Positions 16,707-26,920 of a stretch of DNA of 64,000 nt are shown piece after piece (position 1 is the first letter of the stretch; each line of letters begins with the position of its first letter). A program made the position numbers and the translations under genes. This DNA comes from Arthrobacter pityocampae. Its GTDB lineage: Bacteria; Actinomycetota; Actinomycetes; Actinomycetales; Micrococcaceae. The stretch is taken from positions 310,001-374,000 of the forward strand of contig NZ_PRKW01000001.1 of the NCBI RefSeq assembly GCF_002927275.1. Reading direction: 5' to 3'. Below the pieces are notes generated by a model, which was not told where the DNA came from, did no database searches, and worked only from the letters and a program-made list of their open reading frames with translations.

Positions 16707-16739
16707 GGGAGCATCGCAGTCGTGGCCGGAGAGGACGCC

Positions 16740-18044
16740 GTGGAGCAGGACGAACCAGCAGGGGACGACGGCGGAGCGCTCGCCGTCGTCGCCGCCTCCG
16801 CGCAGGACGGCGAGGCCCTGCACCGGGTCCTCTCGGGGGGCGGGTACCGGGCGCGGATCGTCGCCGACGGGGCGTCCGTCCTGGACGAGGTCCTCGAGGC
16901 CGGACCGGACATCCTGCTGGTGGACCTGCCGACGGCCCTCGCCCACGTGGACCTGCTGCCGGGCATCCTCCTCCGGCATCCCGCGCTCGCGACGCTGCCC
17001 GTGATCCTCCTCCTCCCCGTGGACTGGACCGGGGAGACCCCGGAGTCCCTCGGCCGGGCGGTCTCCGACGTCGTCTTCCTCCCCGTGCGCCCCGCCGAAC
17101 TGCTCCACCGCAGCTCCGCGGCCATCGCCCGGCGTCGGCGGCACCTCGCACAGCGGGCATCCGCCGGGCACCTGCGGGAGGACATGCGGGGCATCTCCGC
17201 CGATATCCGCGCCACGAACGATCCGGCCGTCATGGTCGATGCCCTCCTGCCCGGCGTGGGCCGGGCCCTCGGCGCGCACCACGTGGCGCTGCAGGTCTTC
17301 GACGACGGGCGGGTCGCCGCCCACGGCAGCAGCTGGACCGACACCGCGGGGGGCGCGCGGGCGGTGCTGGCCGCGCCCGGACGCGAGCATCAGGAGGATG
17401 CGCTCCCGCTGGCGCTGGCCCTCTGGGAGGAGAGCGCCACCGCCACCTTCAGCACGGGCTCCGGGGCGGGGCCCGACGGCGGCACGGGCTCCGGGGCGGG
17501 GCCCGACGGCGGTAACGCCCCGGCGCCGGACTGGCTGCGGAAGAGCATCGCCGGGGCGTGCACGGTGCACGGCGTGGTCGCCGCAATGGGCGAGGGAGAC
17601 ACGCCGTTCGGCCTGCTGTGGATCATGAGCGAGGAACAGCCGCAGGCCTTCTCCGGCGTGGCGGGCGCGCTGACCCAGCACGTCCTCGGGAATCTCGCGC
17701 ACGGACTGATCCAGGCCCAGCTCATCGCACGCCAGCAGCAGGCGGTGCGGAAGCTGGAGGCGCTCAACCGGGCCAGGATCGACTTCGTCGGTACCGTGAA
17801 CCACGAACTGCGGACCCCGCTCGCGTCGATCGCCGGCTACCTGGAGATGATCCTCGACGGCGTCGGCGGCGACCTGCCGCCGGAGGCGCACACCATGCTG
17901 CAGGCCGTCGAGCGGAACACCGCCAAGCTGAGCGGACTGGTCGAGGACATCTCGGCGCGGTCCTCCCAGGAGTCCGACGCCCCGGGGCGCGGACCCGGGG
18001 ACCTCGTGCATCTCCTCAGTGATGTTCCCCTGGAGGAGCCCTGA
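16740..18044 (+). CDS. Degenerate receiver-GAF-HisKA protein lacking an ATPase domain
   Basis: A 434-residue protein resembling the front half of a hybrid histidine kinase. Residues about 12-125 look like a receiver: an Asp in ILLVDLPTA is kept, but the N-terminal acidic pair is missing and the usual Lys is Arg (LPVRP). A GAF-like region follows, then a HisKA segment with FVGTVNHELRTPLASI, whose His is intact. The protein ends about 75 residues later with no HATPase motifs, and none are found in other frames before the next gene. GTG at 16740 is chosen for the GGAGAGG site six bases upstream. A possible role is as a phospho-acceptor or signalling scaffold. A recent truncation is the alternative. 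Confidence 0.82.
   Translation: MEQDEPAGDDGGALAVVAASAQDGEALHRVLSGGGYRARIVADGASVLDEVLEAGPDILLVDLPTALAHVDLLPGILLRHPALATLPVILLLPVDWTGETPESLGRAVSDVVFLPVRPAELLHRSSAAIARRRRHLAQRASAGHLREDMRGISADIRATNDPAVMVDALLPGVGRALGAHHVALQVFDDGRVAAHGSSWTDTAGGARAVLAAPGREHQEDALPLALALWEESATATFSTGSGAGPDGGTGSGAGPDGGNAPAPDWLRKSIAGACTVHGVVAAMGEGDTPFGLLWIMSEEQPQAFSGVAGALTQHVLGNLAHGLIQAQLIARQQQAVRKLEALNRARIDFVGTVNHELRTPLASIAGYLEMILDGVGGDLPPEAHTMLQAVERNTAKLSGLVEDISARSSQESDAPGRGPGDLVHLLSDVPLEEP
17454..17513. repeat. 30-bp direct tandem repeat (two copies)
   Basis: Two adjacent 30-base copies, differing only in the last base, encode the ten-residue unit TGSGAGPDGG twice in the loop between GAF-like and HisKA regions of the kinase-like gene. 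In-frame length suggests recent duplication by slippage. Confidence 0.95.
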
Positions 18045-18140
18045 CGCCGCGCTCGGCCGGACCGCTCGCCCCGTCATGCTTCCGCTGCCGGAACACGCTG
18101 CCGTAGGGTGAGGTGCTGACATCCGATGGAAGGAACACCC

Positions 18141-18704
18141 ATGACGAGCGCCCTGAACGGCGTCCCGGGGACGCGGCTGGACCTCGACACCCTCCTGCCC
18201 TACCTGGACCTCCACCTCGCCGGGGCCACGAACGGCGTCCGGCTGTTCAACGCGGCGCGGATCTCCTGGGCGGGCACGTCGTACGAGGCGGAGTTCACCC
18301 GGATGCGGAAGGAGATCAGTGATGAGCGCACGTACCTGAAGAAGCTCATCAGGACCCTGGGCCACCGCCCCAGCCGCATCAAGATGGGCTTCGCGCGGGT
18401 GGCGTCCGTGGTCGCCGAGTTCGATCCCCTGAACCCCCTGCGCCGCAAGGCGACCGCCGGCGCGCAGCTGGAACTCGAGGCCCTCCAGTCGCTGCTCCGG
18501 GGCAAGGAGGCACTGTGGCTCACGCTCCTCGCCCTGCCGCCGGGCGCGACGGCGGGGCCCGGGCGGCCCGGGTTCGACCGCGCCGCCCTCGAGCGCCTGC
18601 TGGCCGCCTCGCGCGAGCAGCAGGACGCCGTCACCCGCGTCATGACCGAGACCGCCCCGGCCCGGTTCATGGTCTGCGAGGCCGGCGGGTCTGCCAGGCC
18701 CTAG
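18141..18704 (+). CDS. Hypothetical helical protein
   Basis: A 187-residue protein I do not recognise. It appears almost entirely helical and has no signal peptide or membrane segment. The N-terminal half carries a charged region (FTRMRKEISDERTYLKKLIR), and the C-terminal half has amphipathic helices separated by a Gly/Pro-rich loop. The length and helix pattern could fit a four-helix bundle, but no metal-ligand motif is evident. ATG at 18141 is chosen for the GGAAGGAA site seven bases before it. A TAGGGT -10-like box lies at 18104-18109. It stands alone between the kinase-like gene and the convergent metG. Confidence 0.75.
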   Translation: MTSALNGVPGTRLDLDTLLPYLDLHLAGATNGVRLFNAARISWAGTSYEAEFTRMRKEISDERTYLKKLIRTLGHRPSRIKMGFARVASVVAEFDPLNPLRRKATAGAQLELEALQSLLRGKEALWLTLLALPPGATAGPGRPGFDRAALERLLAASREQQDAVTRVMTETAPARFMVCEAGGSARP

Positions 18705-18769
18705 GCCGGCCGGACCTGTCAGGCCCTGGGGCCCTAGGGCTTGACCGGCCCCGCGGCTGGCCGGCCGTG
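18705..18769. terminator. Palindrome-rich convergent intergenic region
   Basis: This short gap between the hypothetical gene and metG holds overlapping GGCC-rich inverted repeats (GGCCGGCC near 18713 and again near 18758, plus GGGCCCTAGGGC). It can fold in several ways and probably ends both transcripts; a single hairpin cannot be chosen. Confidence 0.4.
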
Positions 18770-20344
18770 TCAGGCCGGAGCCGGCTCCTCGTACTTGGGG
18801 AACACCGGCGTCGGCGCGGGCAGGGCCGTGCCCGGCTGGATCCGCTCGCCGAGGGCGCTGAAGAGGCGGCGGGAGTCGTCGCTCTCCTCCCCCTGGCCGA
18901 GGGCCGTGAGGATCCGCCCGGCGCTGATCGGCATGACTGGCTGGGCGAGCACGGCCACCACCCGGAGCACCTCCAGGGTCACGTACAGGACGGTCCCCAT
19001 GCGCTCCGGGTCGGTCTTGCGCAGGACCCACGGCTGCTGGTCCGCGAAGTACGCGTTGGTGTCGCCGAGGACGGCCCACACGGCCTCGAGTGCACGGGAG
19101 AACTCCTGCTTGCCGTAAGCGGCGCGGCTGGCCTCGAGCAGGGCGTGGGCGCGGTCGAGGATCTCCGTGTCGGCGGGGCTGAACTCCCCCGGCTGCGGCA
19201 CGGCGCCGCCGCAGTTCTTCGCGACCATCGACAGCGACCGCTGCGCCAGGTTGCCGAAGTTGTTGGCGAGGTCCGCGTTCATGCGCCCCACCACGGCCTC
19301 GTGGCTGTAGGAGCCGTCCGCGCCGAACGGCACCTCGCGGAGGAGGAAGAAGCGCACCTGGTCCAGCCCGTACTGCTCCACCCAGTCCGCAGGTGCCACG
19401 GTGTTGCCGAGCGACTTCGACATCTTGACGCCCTTGTTGTGCAGGAACCCGTGGATCATGACGCGCTTCGGGAGCTCGAGTCCGGCGGACAGGAGGAAGG
19501 CGGGCCAGTAGATGGCGTGGAAGCGGGAGATGTCCTTGCCGATCACGTGGACGTCGGCGGGCCAGAACTTCCGGAAGCGCTCCGAGTCCGTGTCCGGGAA
19601 GCCGACGCCGGTCAGGTAGTTGGTGAGCGCGTCCACCCACACGTACATGACGTGGTCCGGGTTGCCGGGCACGGGGACGCCCCAGTCGAACGTGGTGCGG
19701 CTGATGGACAGGTCCTCGAGGCCACGGCGCACGAACGAGATGACCTCGTTGAAGCGGGACTGGGGTGCACCGAACTCGGGCTGCGCCTCGTAGAGGTCCA
19801 GCAGTTTCTGCTGGTAGGCCGAGAGCCGGAAGAAGTAGCTCTCCTCCTCGGTCCAGGTGACCTCGGTGTCGGTCTCCGTCGCGTACCGTACGCCGTCCTC
19901 GCGGACCTCCGTCTCGTCCTCGCCCCAGAAGGACTCGTCGCGCACCGAGTACCAGCCGGCGTACTTGTCGAGGTAGATGTCGCCGTTGGCCTCCATCCGC
20001 TGCCAGATGGCGGTGGCGGCGACATAGTGGTCCGCGTCGGTGGTGCGGATGAACCGGTCGTAGGAGGTCCCGACGACGTCGTTCATGTCCCGGAACGCCA
20101 GCGCGTTGCGCGTGGCCAGCTCGCGGACCGGGACGCCCTCCCGGTCCGCGGCCTGCTGCATCTTCAGGCCGTGCTCGTCCGTGCCCGTGAGGTACATGAC
20201 GTCGTAGCCGTCCAGCCGCTTGAAGCGCGCCATGGCGTCCACGGCGATCGTCTCGTAGGCGTGGCCGATGTGCGGCACGCCGTTGGGGTAGGAGATGGCC
20301 GTGGTGATGTAGAACGAGGGCTTCTCGTCGGGTGCGGGAGTCAC
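18770..20344 (-). CDS. metG: Methionine--tRNA ligase
   Basis: A class I aminoacyl-tRNA synthetase charging initiator and elongator tRNA-Met. It has 524 residues, the short form without a C-terminal tRNA-binding domain. The HIGH-type motif is [12 protein letters not shown] at about 20-31 and the KMSKS motif is VKMSKSLGN near residue 305. The WCYW-type region [12 protein letters not shown] opens the protein. No zinc knuckle cysteines are seen, as in many actinobacterial forms. The start is a GTG at 20344, six bases after a TAATTT -10 box, so the transcript is leaderless. It is convergent with the hypothetical gene. Confidence 0.97.
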   Translation of the reverse strand: MTPAPDEKPSFYITTAISYPNGVPHIGHAYETIAVDAMARFKRLDGYDVMYLTGTDEHGLKMQQAADREGVPVRELATRNALAFRDMNDVVGTSYDRFIRTTDADHYVAATAIWQRMEANGDIYLDKYAGWYSVRDESFWGEDETEVREDGVRYATETDTEVTWTEEESYFFRLSAYQQKLLDLYEAQPEFGAPQSRFNEVISFVRRGLEDLSISRTTFDWGVPVPGNPDHVMYVWVDALTNYLTGVGFPDTDSERFRKFWPADVHVIGKDISRFHAIYWPAFLLSAGLELPKRVMIHGFLHNKGVKMSKSLGNTVAPADWVEQYGLDQVRFFLLREVPFGADGSYSHEAVVGRMNADLANNFGNLAQRSLSMVAKNCGGAVPQPGEFSPADTEILDRAHALLEASRAAYGKQEFSRALEAVWAVLGDTNAYFADQQPWVLRKTDPERMGTVLYVTLEVLRVVAVLAQPVMPISAGRILTALGQGEESDDSRRLFSALGERIQPGTALPAPTPVFPKYEEPAPA

Positions 20345-20350
20345 CCTATG

Positions 20351-20356
20351 AAATTA
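20351..20356 (-). promoter_or_regulatory. -10 box (TAATTT), leaderless metG with GTG start
   Basis: TAATTT on the minus strand is followed by CATAGG and then GTG at 20344. The AT-rich hexamer is conspicuous here. Confidence 0.65.
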
Positions 20357-20403
20357 CCCCGCGCGGCCCGCATTTGCCCAAGCGTGCGGCGCCGCGGACC
20401 GCA

Positions 20404-21333
20404 TCAGGTGACGCCGACGGCGTCGAGCCCGAGCACCGCATGGACGCCCCACGTCCGGTTCGCGATCTGCGTGACGCGGAGGTCGACGACCGTACTGGCC
20501 AGGGCCAGCGCGGCCTTCCGCTCCAGCCCGTGCAGGTGCTGCAGCCACGTCAGCATGGCGCCGAGGGCCTCCGCCGTCGCCCGGTTGAGGTCCGCGTCGA
20601 AGCCGAAGGTGATGCGCGCCGTCGGCGTCTCCGCGTGGATCCCCGGGACGGGGGCGTCGTGGAGGACGTCGACGGTGAGCGTCGTCGTCATACCGCACTC
20701 GATGGCTGTGCCGCCGACCTCGCCGTCGCCCTGCGCCGCGTGCCCGTCGCCGAGGTGGAGCAGGGCGCCGGGCACGGTCACCGGGAGGAGGAGGGTGGAG
20801 CCCGCCGTCAGTTCGCGGCAGTCGATGTTCCCGCCGCCGGCCGCGCGCGGCGGGGTGGTCGAGTGCTCGCCCGGCTCCGCGGGCGGCAGCCCGACGACGC
20901 CGAGGAACGGCGCCAGCCGGACCACGTGCCCGTACTGGTTCGTGCCCGTGCCGGCGTCCCGGTCGAGGTCCCAGAGCAGCCAGGCCGGCTCCGTCCCCTC
21001 GAGCCCGAGGCTCCGCGCGAACGCGTCGTCCCGGCGCCCGGCCACCGTGAAGCCCCAGTCCGCCGGCTCGAGCGCGTCGAAGCGGACCGCGAGCACGTCG
21101 CCCGGCATGGCCCCGGCGACCTCGATCGGCCCGGTGAGGGCGTGCCCGCGCCGGTCCGGGAACCGGTAGGGCGTCACCGCGCCCGGCGTGGTCTGCCGCT
21201 CGAGGTGGCCGGCCGCGTCCAGCGACCCGACGACCACGCGGTCGCCGGGCTCGACCCGGAGCACGGGCGGGGTGTCCCGGGACAGGACCTGCGTGGCGGT
21301 CGCCGGCGTCGCCGGCAGGTGGTGCACGGTCAT
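20404..21333 (-). CDS. Acetamidase/formamidase family protein
   Basis: A 309-residue cytoplasmic amidohydrolase-like protein of the FmdA/AmdA family, which releases ammonia from short amides such as formamide or acetamide. Family features are VEPGDRVVVGSLDAAGH near the start, the metal-site region GGGNIDCREL, GDGHAAQGDGEV with conserved Asp and His, and a final about 60-residue helical region. ATG at 21333 has GAGAGGA six bases upstream. The reading frame stays open far upstream across serA in another frame, which is a shadow. It sits between serA and metG on the same strand; the substrate is not determinable. Confidence 0.9.
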   Translation of the reverse strand: MTVHHLPATPATATQVLSRDTPPVLRVEPGDRVVVGSLDAAGHLERQTTPGAVTPYRFPDRRGHALTGPIEVAGAMPGDVLAVRFDALEPADWGFTVAGRRDDAFARSLGLEGTEPAWLLWDLDRDAGTGTNQYGHVVRLAPFLGVVGLPPAEPGEHSTTPPRAAGGGNIDCRELTAGSTLLLPVTVPGALLHLGDGHAAQGDGEVGGTAIECGMTTTLTVDVLHDAPVPGIHAETPTARITFGFDADLNRATAEALGAMLTWLQHLHGLERKAALALASTVVDLRVTQIANRTWGVHAVLGLDAVGVT

Positions 21334-21359
21334 GCGCGTCCTCTCGTGGCTGCCGGCGC

Positions 21360-22949
21360 TCAGTCCTGCAGGTCCACCTCGCGGGCCACGGTGGCGCCGA
21401 TCTCGGTCCGGATGGCGTCGAGCACGTCCTGCGGCACGGCGCTGTCCACGGTGAGGAGGGACAGCGCCTGGCCGCCCTCCTTGCTCCGGGCCACCTGCAT
21501 GCCGGCGATGTTGACGTCCCGCTCGCCCAGGAGCCGGCCGAGCGTACCGATCACGCCGGGGCGGTCGGTGTAGAGGATCACGAGGAGGTGCTCGCTGATG
21601 GGGATCTCGAGGTCGTAGCCGTTGACGCCGACGAGCTTCTCCACCTGCTTGGGCCCGGTGAGCGTCCCGGCCACGGAGATCTGGCTGCCGTCGGACAGCG
21701 CCCCGCGGAGGGTGAGCACGTTGCGGTACTCCTCCGACTCGGCGGTGGTGATGAGGCGGGAGGTGATGCCGCGCTGCTCGGCCAGGACGGGGGCGTTGAC
21801 GTAGGACACCTGCTCGGAGACGACGTCGGTGAAGACGCCTTTGAGGGCGGCGAGCTCCAGGGCCTTGACGTCGAGGGACGCGATTTCGCCCGCCACGACG
21901 ATGTCGATCTGCGTGAGGGAGTCGTGCGTGAGGGCCGTGAAGATTCGGCCGAGCTTCTCCATCAGCGGGATCCCCGGGCGCACCGCCTCGTCGATCACGC
22001 CGCCGGCCACGTTGACGGCGTCGGGCACGAGCTCCCCGGCCAGGGCGAGCCGCACGGATTTCGCCACGGAGATCCCCGCCTTCTCCTGGGCCTCCTCGGT
22101 GGACGCCCCAAGGTGCGGGGTCACCACGACGCTCTCGTGCGCGAAGAACGGGAGGTCCGTGCTGGGCTCCTGCACGAAGACGTCGACGCCGGCCCCGGCG
22201 ATCAGCCCCTGCTCCAGCGCGGTGTGGAGGGCCTCCTCGTCGACCAGCCCGCCCCGGGCCACGTTGACGACGTACGCGGTGTCCTTCATGAGGGCGAAGG
22301 CCTCGGCGCCGAGCATCCCGACGGTCTCGGGGGTCTTCGGCATGTGGATGGTGACGAAGTCCGACTCGCGGAGCAGTTCCTCGAGGGGCACCAGGCGCAC
22401 CCCGAGCTGAGCGGCGCGGGCCGAGGTCACGTAGGGGTCGTAGGCGAGGATCTGCGTGCCGAAGCCCTGCAGCCGGGCCGCGACGAGGGCGCCGATCCGG
22501 CCGAGGCCGATGATCCCGATGTTCTTCTCGTACAGTTCCGAGCCGGAGTACTTCGAGCGCTTCCACTCCCCCGCCTTGAGCGCGGCGCTGGCCTGCGGGA
22601 TGTTCCGGGCGAGGCTGAGGATATGGCCCACGGTGAGTTCGGCGGCGGAGATGATGTTCGACGTCGGGGCGTTCACGACCATGACGCCCGCCTGCGTCGC
22701 GGCCTTGATGTCCACGTTGTCCAGGCCCACGCCGGCGCGGGCGATGACCTTCAGCTTCGGCGCGGCCCGGATGGCCTCCGCGTCCATCTGCGTCGCCGAG
22801 CGCACGAGCACGGCCTCGACGTCGGCCAGCGCGCCGAGGAGCTGGGAGCGGTCGGCGCCGTCGGTGCTGCGGATCTCGAAGTCCGGGCCCAGTGCTTCGA
22901 CGGTGGCGGGCGAGAGTTCTTCGGCGAGGAGGACGACGGGCTTGGTCAC
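21360..22949 (-). CDS. serA: D-3-phosphoglycerate dehydrogenase
   Basis: This enzyme makes the first committed step to serine, oxidising 3-phosphoglycerate with NAD. The 529-residue length matches the long actinobacterial/type I form. Visible are the NAD motif GIIGLGRIGALVAARL near residue 150, catalytic Arg in NVARGGLVDEEAL, Glu in VDVFVQEPST and His in TPHLGAST. After the substrate domain come the allosteric substrate-binding domain and a C-terminal ACT domain (LLVILYTDRPGVIGTLG) that normally gives serine feedback. GTG at 22949 is selected because GAAGGA lies six bases upstream. It is downstream of ilvC, as in mycobacteria. Confidence 0.97.
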   Translation of the reverse strand: MTKPVVLLAEELSPATVEALGPDFEIRSTDGADRSQLLGALADVEAVLVRSATQMDAEAIRAAPKLKVIARAGVGLDNVDIKAATQAGVMVVNAPTSNIISAAELTVGHILSLARNIPQASAALKAGEWKRSKYSGSELYEKNIGIIGLGRIGALVAARLQGFGTQILAYDPYVTSARAAQLGVRLVPLEELLRESDFVTIHMPKTPETVGMLGAEAFALMKDTAYVVNVARGGLVDEEALHTALEQGLIAGAGVDVFVQEPSTDLPFFAHESVVVTPHLGASTEEAQEKAGISVAKSVRLALAGELVPDAVNVAGGVIDEAVRPGIPLMEKLGRIFTALTHDSLTQIDIVVAGEIASLDVKALELAALKGVFTDVVSEQVSYVNAPVLAEQRGITSRLITTAESEEYRNVLTLRGALSDGSQISVAGTLTGPKQVEKLVGVNGYDLEIPISEHLLVILYTDRPGVIGTLGRLLGERDVNIAGMQVARSKEGGQALSLLTVDSAVPQDVLDAIRTEIGATVAREVDLQD

Positions 22950-23028
22950 TGGGGGTTCCTTCGGTATGGGAGGGATCAGGCGAGTGCGGACGGGGTGGGG
23001 CGGACCGTGGCCGGAGGCGGACACGACT

Positions 23029-23077
23029 CCGGCAGGACACCTGCTCGTCGCTGAGCATCGAACACGTGTCCTGCCGG
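23029..23077 (-). terminator. Perfect 12-bp inverted repeat between ilvC and serA
   Basis: Arms 23029-23040 and 23066-23077 pair perfectly around a 25-base loop, 18 bases after the ilvC stop. It probably terminates or attenuates ilvBNC transcription before serA. Confidence 0.6.
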
Positions 23078-23094
23078 GGGCGGGGCTGCCGGCG

Positions 23095-24685
<1,591 letters not shown>

Positions 24686-24687
24686 GG

Positions 24688-26565
24688 TCAGTCCTCCTGC
24701 TCCCAGGTCGGGGTCATGTTGCGGGCGATCTGGATGAGGTCGTTGCTGACCCCGGCGGGCACCATCGGCCACACCATGGAGTCGCGGCTGACCACGAAGT
24801 CGATGACGACGGGGCGGTCGCTGATCGCCAGCGCCTGCTCGATGGTGGCGTCGATGTCCTCGTCCCGCTCGCAGCGCAGGCCCACGCAGCCGTACGCGTC
24901 GGCGAGCTTCACGAAATCGGGCACGCGGACGGTGTCGTGGCCCGTGTTGAGGTCGGTGTTCGAGTACCGGCCCTCGTAGAAGAGGGTCTGCCACTGCCGG
25001 ACCATGCCGAGCGAGGAATTGTTGATGACCGCCACCTTGATGGGGATGTTGTTGATGACGCAGGTGGCCAGTTCCTGGTTGGTCATCTGGAAGCAGCCGT
25101 CGCCGTCGATCGCCCAGACGACGCGGTCCGGGTTGCCCACCTTCGCGCCCATGGCGGCGGGGACGGAGTAGCCCATGGTGCCGAGGCCCCCGGAGTTCAG
25201 CCAGGCGTGCGGGCGCTCGTACTGGATGAACTGCGCGGCCCACATCTGGTGCTGGCCGACGCCGGAGACGAAGACGCCCTCGGGCCCGGTGAGTTCGCCG
25301 ATCCGTTTGATGACCTGCTGCGGCGCGGACAGGCCGTCCTCGGGCTGGGCGAAGCCCACAGGGTAGGTCTCGCGCAGGTGGTCGATGGTCCTCCACCAGG
25401 CGGAGATGTCCGGGCGGTCCTGCGCGAAGGCCTCGCGGACGGCGGCCGTGAGTTCCGGGATGATCTCCTTCACGGAGCCGACGATCGGCACGTCGGCGGT
25501 GCGGTTCTTTGAGATCTCGGCGGGGTCGATGTCGGCGTGGATCACCTTCGCGTGGGGTGCGAAGCTGGCGAGCACACCGGTCACGCGGTCGTCGAAGCGC
25601 GCGCCGAGGGTGATGAGCAGGTCCGACTGCTGGAGCGCCGTGACGGCCGAGACGGAACCGTGCATGCCCGGCATGCCGACGTGCTGCTGGTGGGAGTCGG
25701 GGAAGACGCCGCGGGCCATGAGGGTGGTGACCACGGGGGCACCGACGAGTTCGGCGAGCTCCAGCAGTTCCTGGGAGGCATGGCCCTTGACCACGCCGCC
25801 GCCCACGTAGAAGACGGGACGCACCGATTCGCCGATCAGCCGGGCGGCCTCGCGGACCTGCTTGGCGTGGCCGCGCAGCACGGGGCGGTAGCCGGGGATG
25901 TCGACGCGCGGCGGCCACGAGAAGGTCATCGGCGACTGCTGGGCGTCCTTGGCGATGTCCACGAGCACGGGGCCCGGGCGGCCGGTCGTGGCGATGTGGA
26001 ACGCCTCGGCGAGCACGCGGGGGATGTCCTGGGCGTCGGTGACGAGGTAGGAGTGCTTCGTGATCGGCATGGTGATGCCGACGATGTCCGCCTCCTGGAA
26101 GGCGTCCGAGCCGATGAAGGCACTCGAGACCTGCCCGGTGATGGCGACCATGGGCACGGAGTCCATGTGGGCGTCGGCGATGGCGGTCACGAGATTGGTG
26201 GCGCCCGGCCCCGACGTCGCGATGCAGACACCGGGGCGGCCGGTGACCATGGCGTAACCCTGGGCCGCGTGCCCGGCCCCCTGCTCGTGCCGGACGAGGA
26301 TGTGCCGCAGCTTCGTGGACGCGAGGAGGGGATCGTAGGTGGGGAGGATGGCCCCGCCGGGAAGGCCGAAGACGTCGTCGACGCCGAGTTCCTCGAGGGA
26401 ACGGACGATCGCCGCCGACCCGAGCATCTCGGTGGGGGCCACGACCCTGTTGGGGCCGCGGACGGAACTCGCCGGAGCGACGGGCGCGGACTCACGCGCA
26501 GGTGCTGCGGGAGGTGCTGGCCTTGCTGCCACCAGCGCGGGGCTGATGGGCGATCCCTTGGACAT
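24688..26565 (-). CDS. ilvB: Acetolactate synthase large (catalytic) subunit
   Basis: A thiamine-diphosphate enzyme of 625 residues catalysing the first common step of valine and isoleucine synthesis. An N-terminal tail of about 45 residues rich in Ala/Pro precedes the catalytic core. The core has [15 protein letters not shown], the catalytic Glu in [29 protein letters not shown], and the ThDP/Mg motif [22 protein letters not shown]-binding [10 protein letters not shown] is also visible. ATG at 26565 is preferred to the one ten codons upstream because GAAGGAAG lies six bases before it. First gene of ilvBNC, behind a leader peptide and attenuator. Confidence 0.97.
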   Translation of the reverse strand: MSKGSPISPALVAARPAPPAAPARESAPVAPASSVRGPNRVVAPTEMLGSAAIVRSLEELGVDDVFGLPGGAILPTYDPLLASTKLRHILVRHEQGAGHAAQGYAMVTGRPGVCIATSGPGATNLVTAIADAHMDSVPMVAITGQVSSAFIGSDAFQEADIVGITMPITKHSYLVTDAQDIPRVLAEAFHIATTGRPGPVLVDIAKDAQQSPMTFSWPPRVDIPGYRPVLRGHAKQVREAARLIGESVRPVFYVGGGVVKGHASQELLELAELVGAPVVTTLMARGVFPDSHQQHVGMPGMHGSVSAVTALQQSDLLITLGARFDDRVTGVLASFAPHAKVIHADIDPAEISKNRTADVPIVGSVKEIIPELTAAVREAFAQDRPDISAWWRTIDHLRETYPVGFAQPEDGLSAPQQVIKRIGELTGPEGVFVSGVGQHQMWAAQFIQYERPHAWLNSGGLGTMGYSVPAAMGAKVGNPDRVVWAIDGDGCFQMTNQELATCVINNIPIKVAVINNSSLGMVRQWQTLFYEGRYSNTDLNTGHDTVRVPDFVKLADAYGCVGLRCERDEDIDATIEQALAISDRPVVIDFVVSRDSMVWPMVPAGVSNDLIQIARNMTPTWEQED

Positions 26566-26653
26566 CTCGGACTTCCTTCGGAACGTTCGCTGCACTGCTG
26601 CAACTGTGACTGCGGGCTTCCGCGCGCGCTTCCCTGTCGACGGGGTGTGTCAA

Positions 26654-26692
26654 CAAAAAAACCCCTCGGCCTTGTGGGCTCTGCGAGGGGTT
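26654..26692 (-). terminator. ilvBNC attenuator (intrinsic terminator)
   Basis: On the minus strand a 9-bp stem (26684-26692 with 26660-26668) and a 15-base loop are followed by seven consecutive T. It lies 33 bases after the leader-peptide stop and about 90 bases before the ilvB start. This is the only clear T-tract terminator in the window. Its placement is that of a transcription attenuator. Confidence 0.9.
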
Positions 26693-26724
26693 GCGCGTGA
26701 CTGCAGTCGTCTACTGGACGGGCT

Positions 26725-26772
26725 TCAGGCCACGCGCTGTATAAGAATGACGACTACGGGTTCGGGCTGCAT
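26725..26772 (-). CDS. ilvB leader peptide (15 residues)
   Basis: A 16-codon frame, MQPEPVVVILIQRVA plus stop, begins at ATG 26772 with GAGGAAA eight bases upstream. Six consecutive codons are Val, Val, Val, Ile, Leu, Ile, and a further Val follows. GTA, CTT and ATA are rare codons in such GC-rich genomes, increasing sensitivity to charged tRNA supply. The Val codons (AGTCGTC) are complementary to a GACGACT segment between leader and terminator, supporting alternative RNA folding. Attenuation of ilvBNC is established in Corynebacterium glutamicum; the assignment here is from sequence alone. Confidence 0.85.
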   Translation of the reverse strand: MQPEPVVVILIQRVA

Positions 26773-26821
26773 ACCTGTAGTTTCCTCGCCCCCGGGAAAG
26801 GGTGTCAAACGGTCCCCCGCC

Positions 26822-26839
26822 TGTCTCACATGGTGGACA
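26822..26839. promoter_or_regulatory. Operator-like imperfect palindrome upstream of the ilvB leader
   Basis: TGTCTCACATGGTGGACA has matching TGTC/GACA ends and a CATG centre. Its position 50 bases before the leader suits transcriptional control; an IclR-type regulator such as NdgR/LtbR is a speculative candidate. A TTGACA hexamer lies at 26803-26808, but no convincing -10 could be assigned. Confidence 0.35.
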
Positions 26840-26843
26840 AGCA

Positions 26844-26858
26844 GTCCAGTTAGTGGAC
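26844..26858. promoter_or_regulatory. Second inverted repeat (GTCCA-N5-TGGAC) upstream of ilvB
   Basis: Perfect 5-bp arms lie four bases beyond the first palindrome and share its GTGGAC element, so the two may form one multi-site operator. Confidence 0.35.
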
Positions 26859-26878
26859 ATTAACCCCGAGCCGGGGAG

Positions 26879-26908
26879 CCCACCGGGAGGTCGCGTCCTC
26901 CCGGTGGG
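26879..26908 (-). terminator. Terminator hairpin after ilvD
   Basis: Perfect 12-bp arms (26879-26890 and 26897-26908) with a six-base loop lie 12 bases after the ilvD stop on the minus strand. It insulates the ilvB promoter region from ilvD transcription. Confidence 0.65.
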
Positions 26909-26920
26909 TCCTGATCGGCC

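Noticed and set aside
14008-17160. 1050-codon frame opposite the ABC permease
   Set aside because: It is antisense to a well-supported FtsX-type permease and composed mainly of Arg, Gly, Asp and Glu without motifs.
16740-18044. Frameshift separating the kinase-like gene from an ATPase domain
   Set aside because: Only about 96 bases separate its stop from the next gene and no HATPase motif occurs in any frame there, so a simple frameshift cannot explain the missing domain.
20404-23058. 884-codon minus-strand frame covering serA and the amidase
   Set aside because: Only the last 310 codons encode a real protein (acetamidase/formamidase). The upstream part is an Arg/Pro/Gly-rich out-of-frame reading of serA.
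26566-26792. T-box riboswitch upstream of ilvB
   Set aside because: No T-box core sequence was found. The leader peptide with regulatory codons explains the terminator better.
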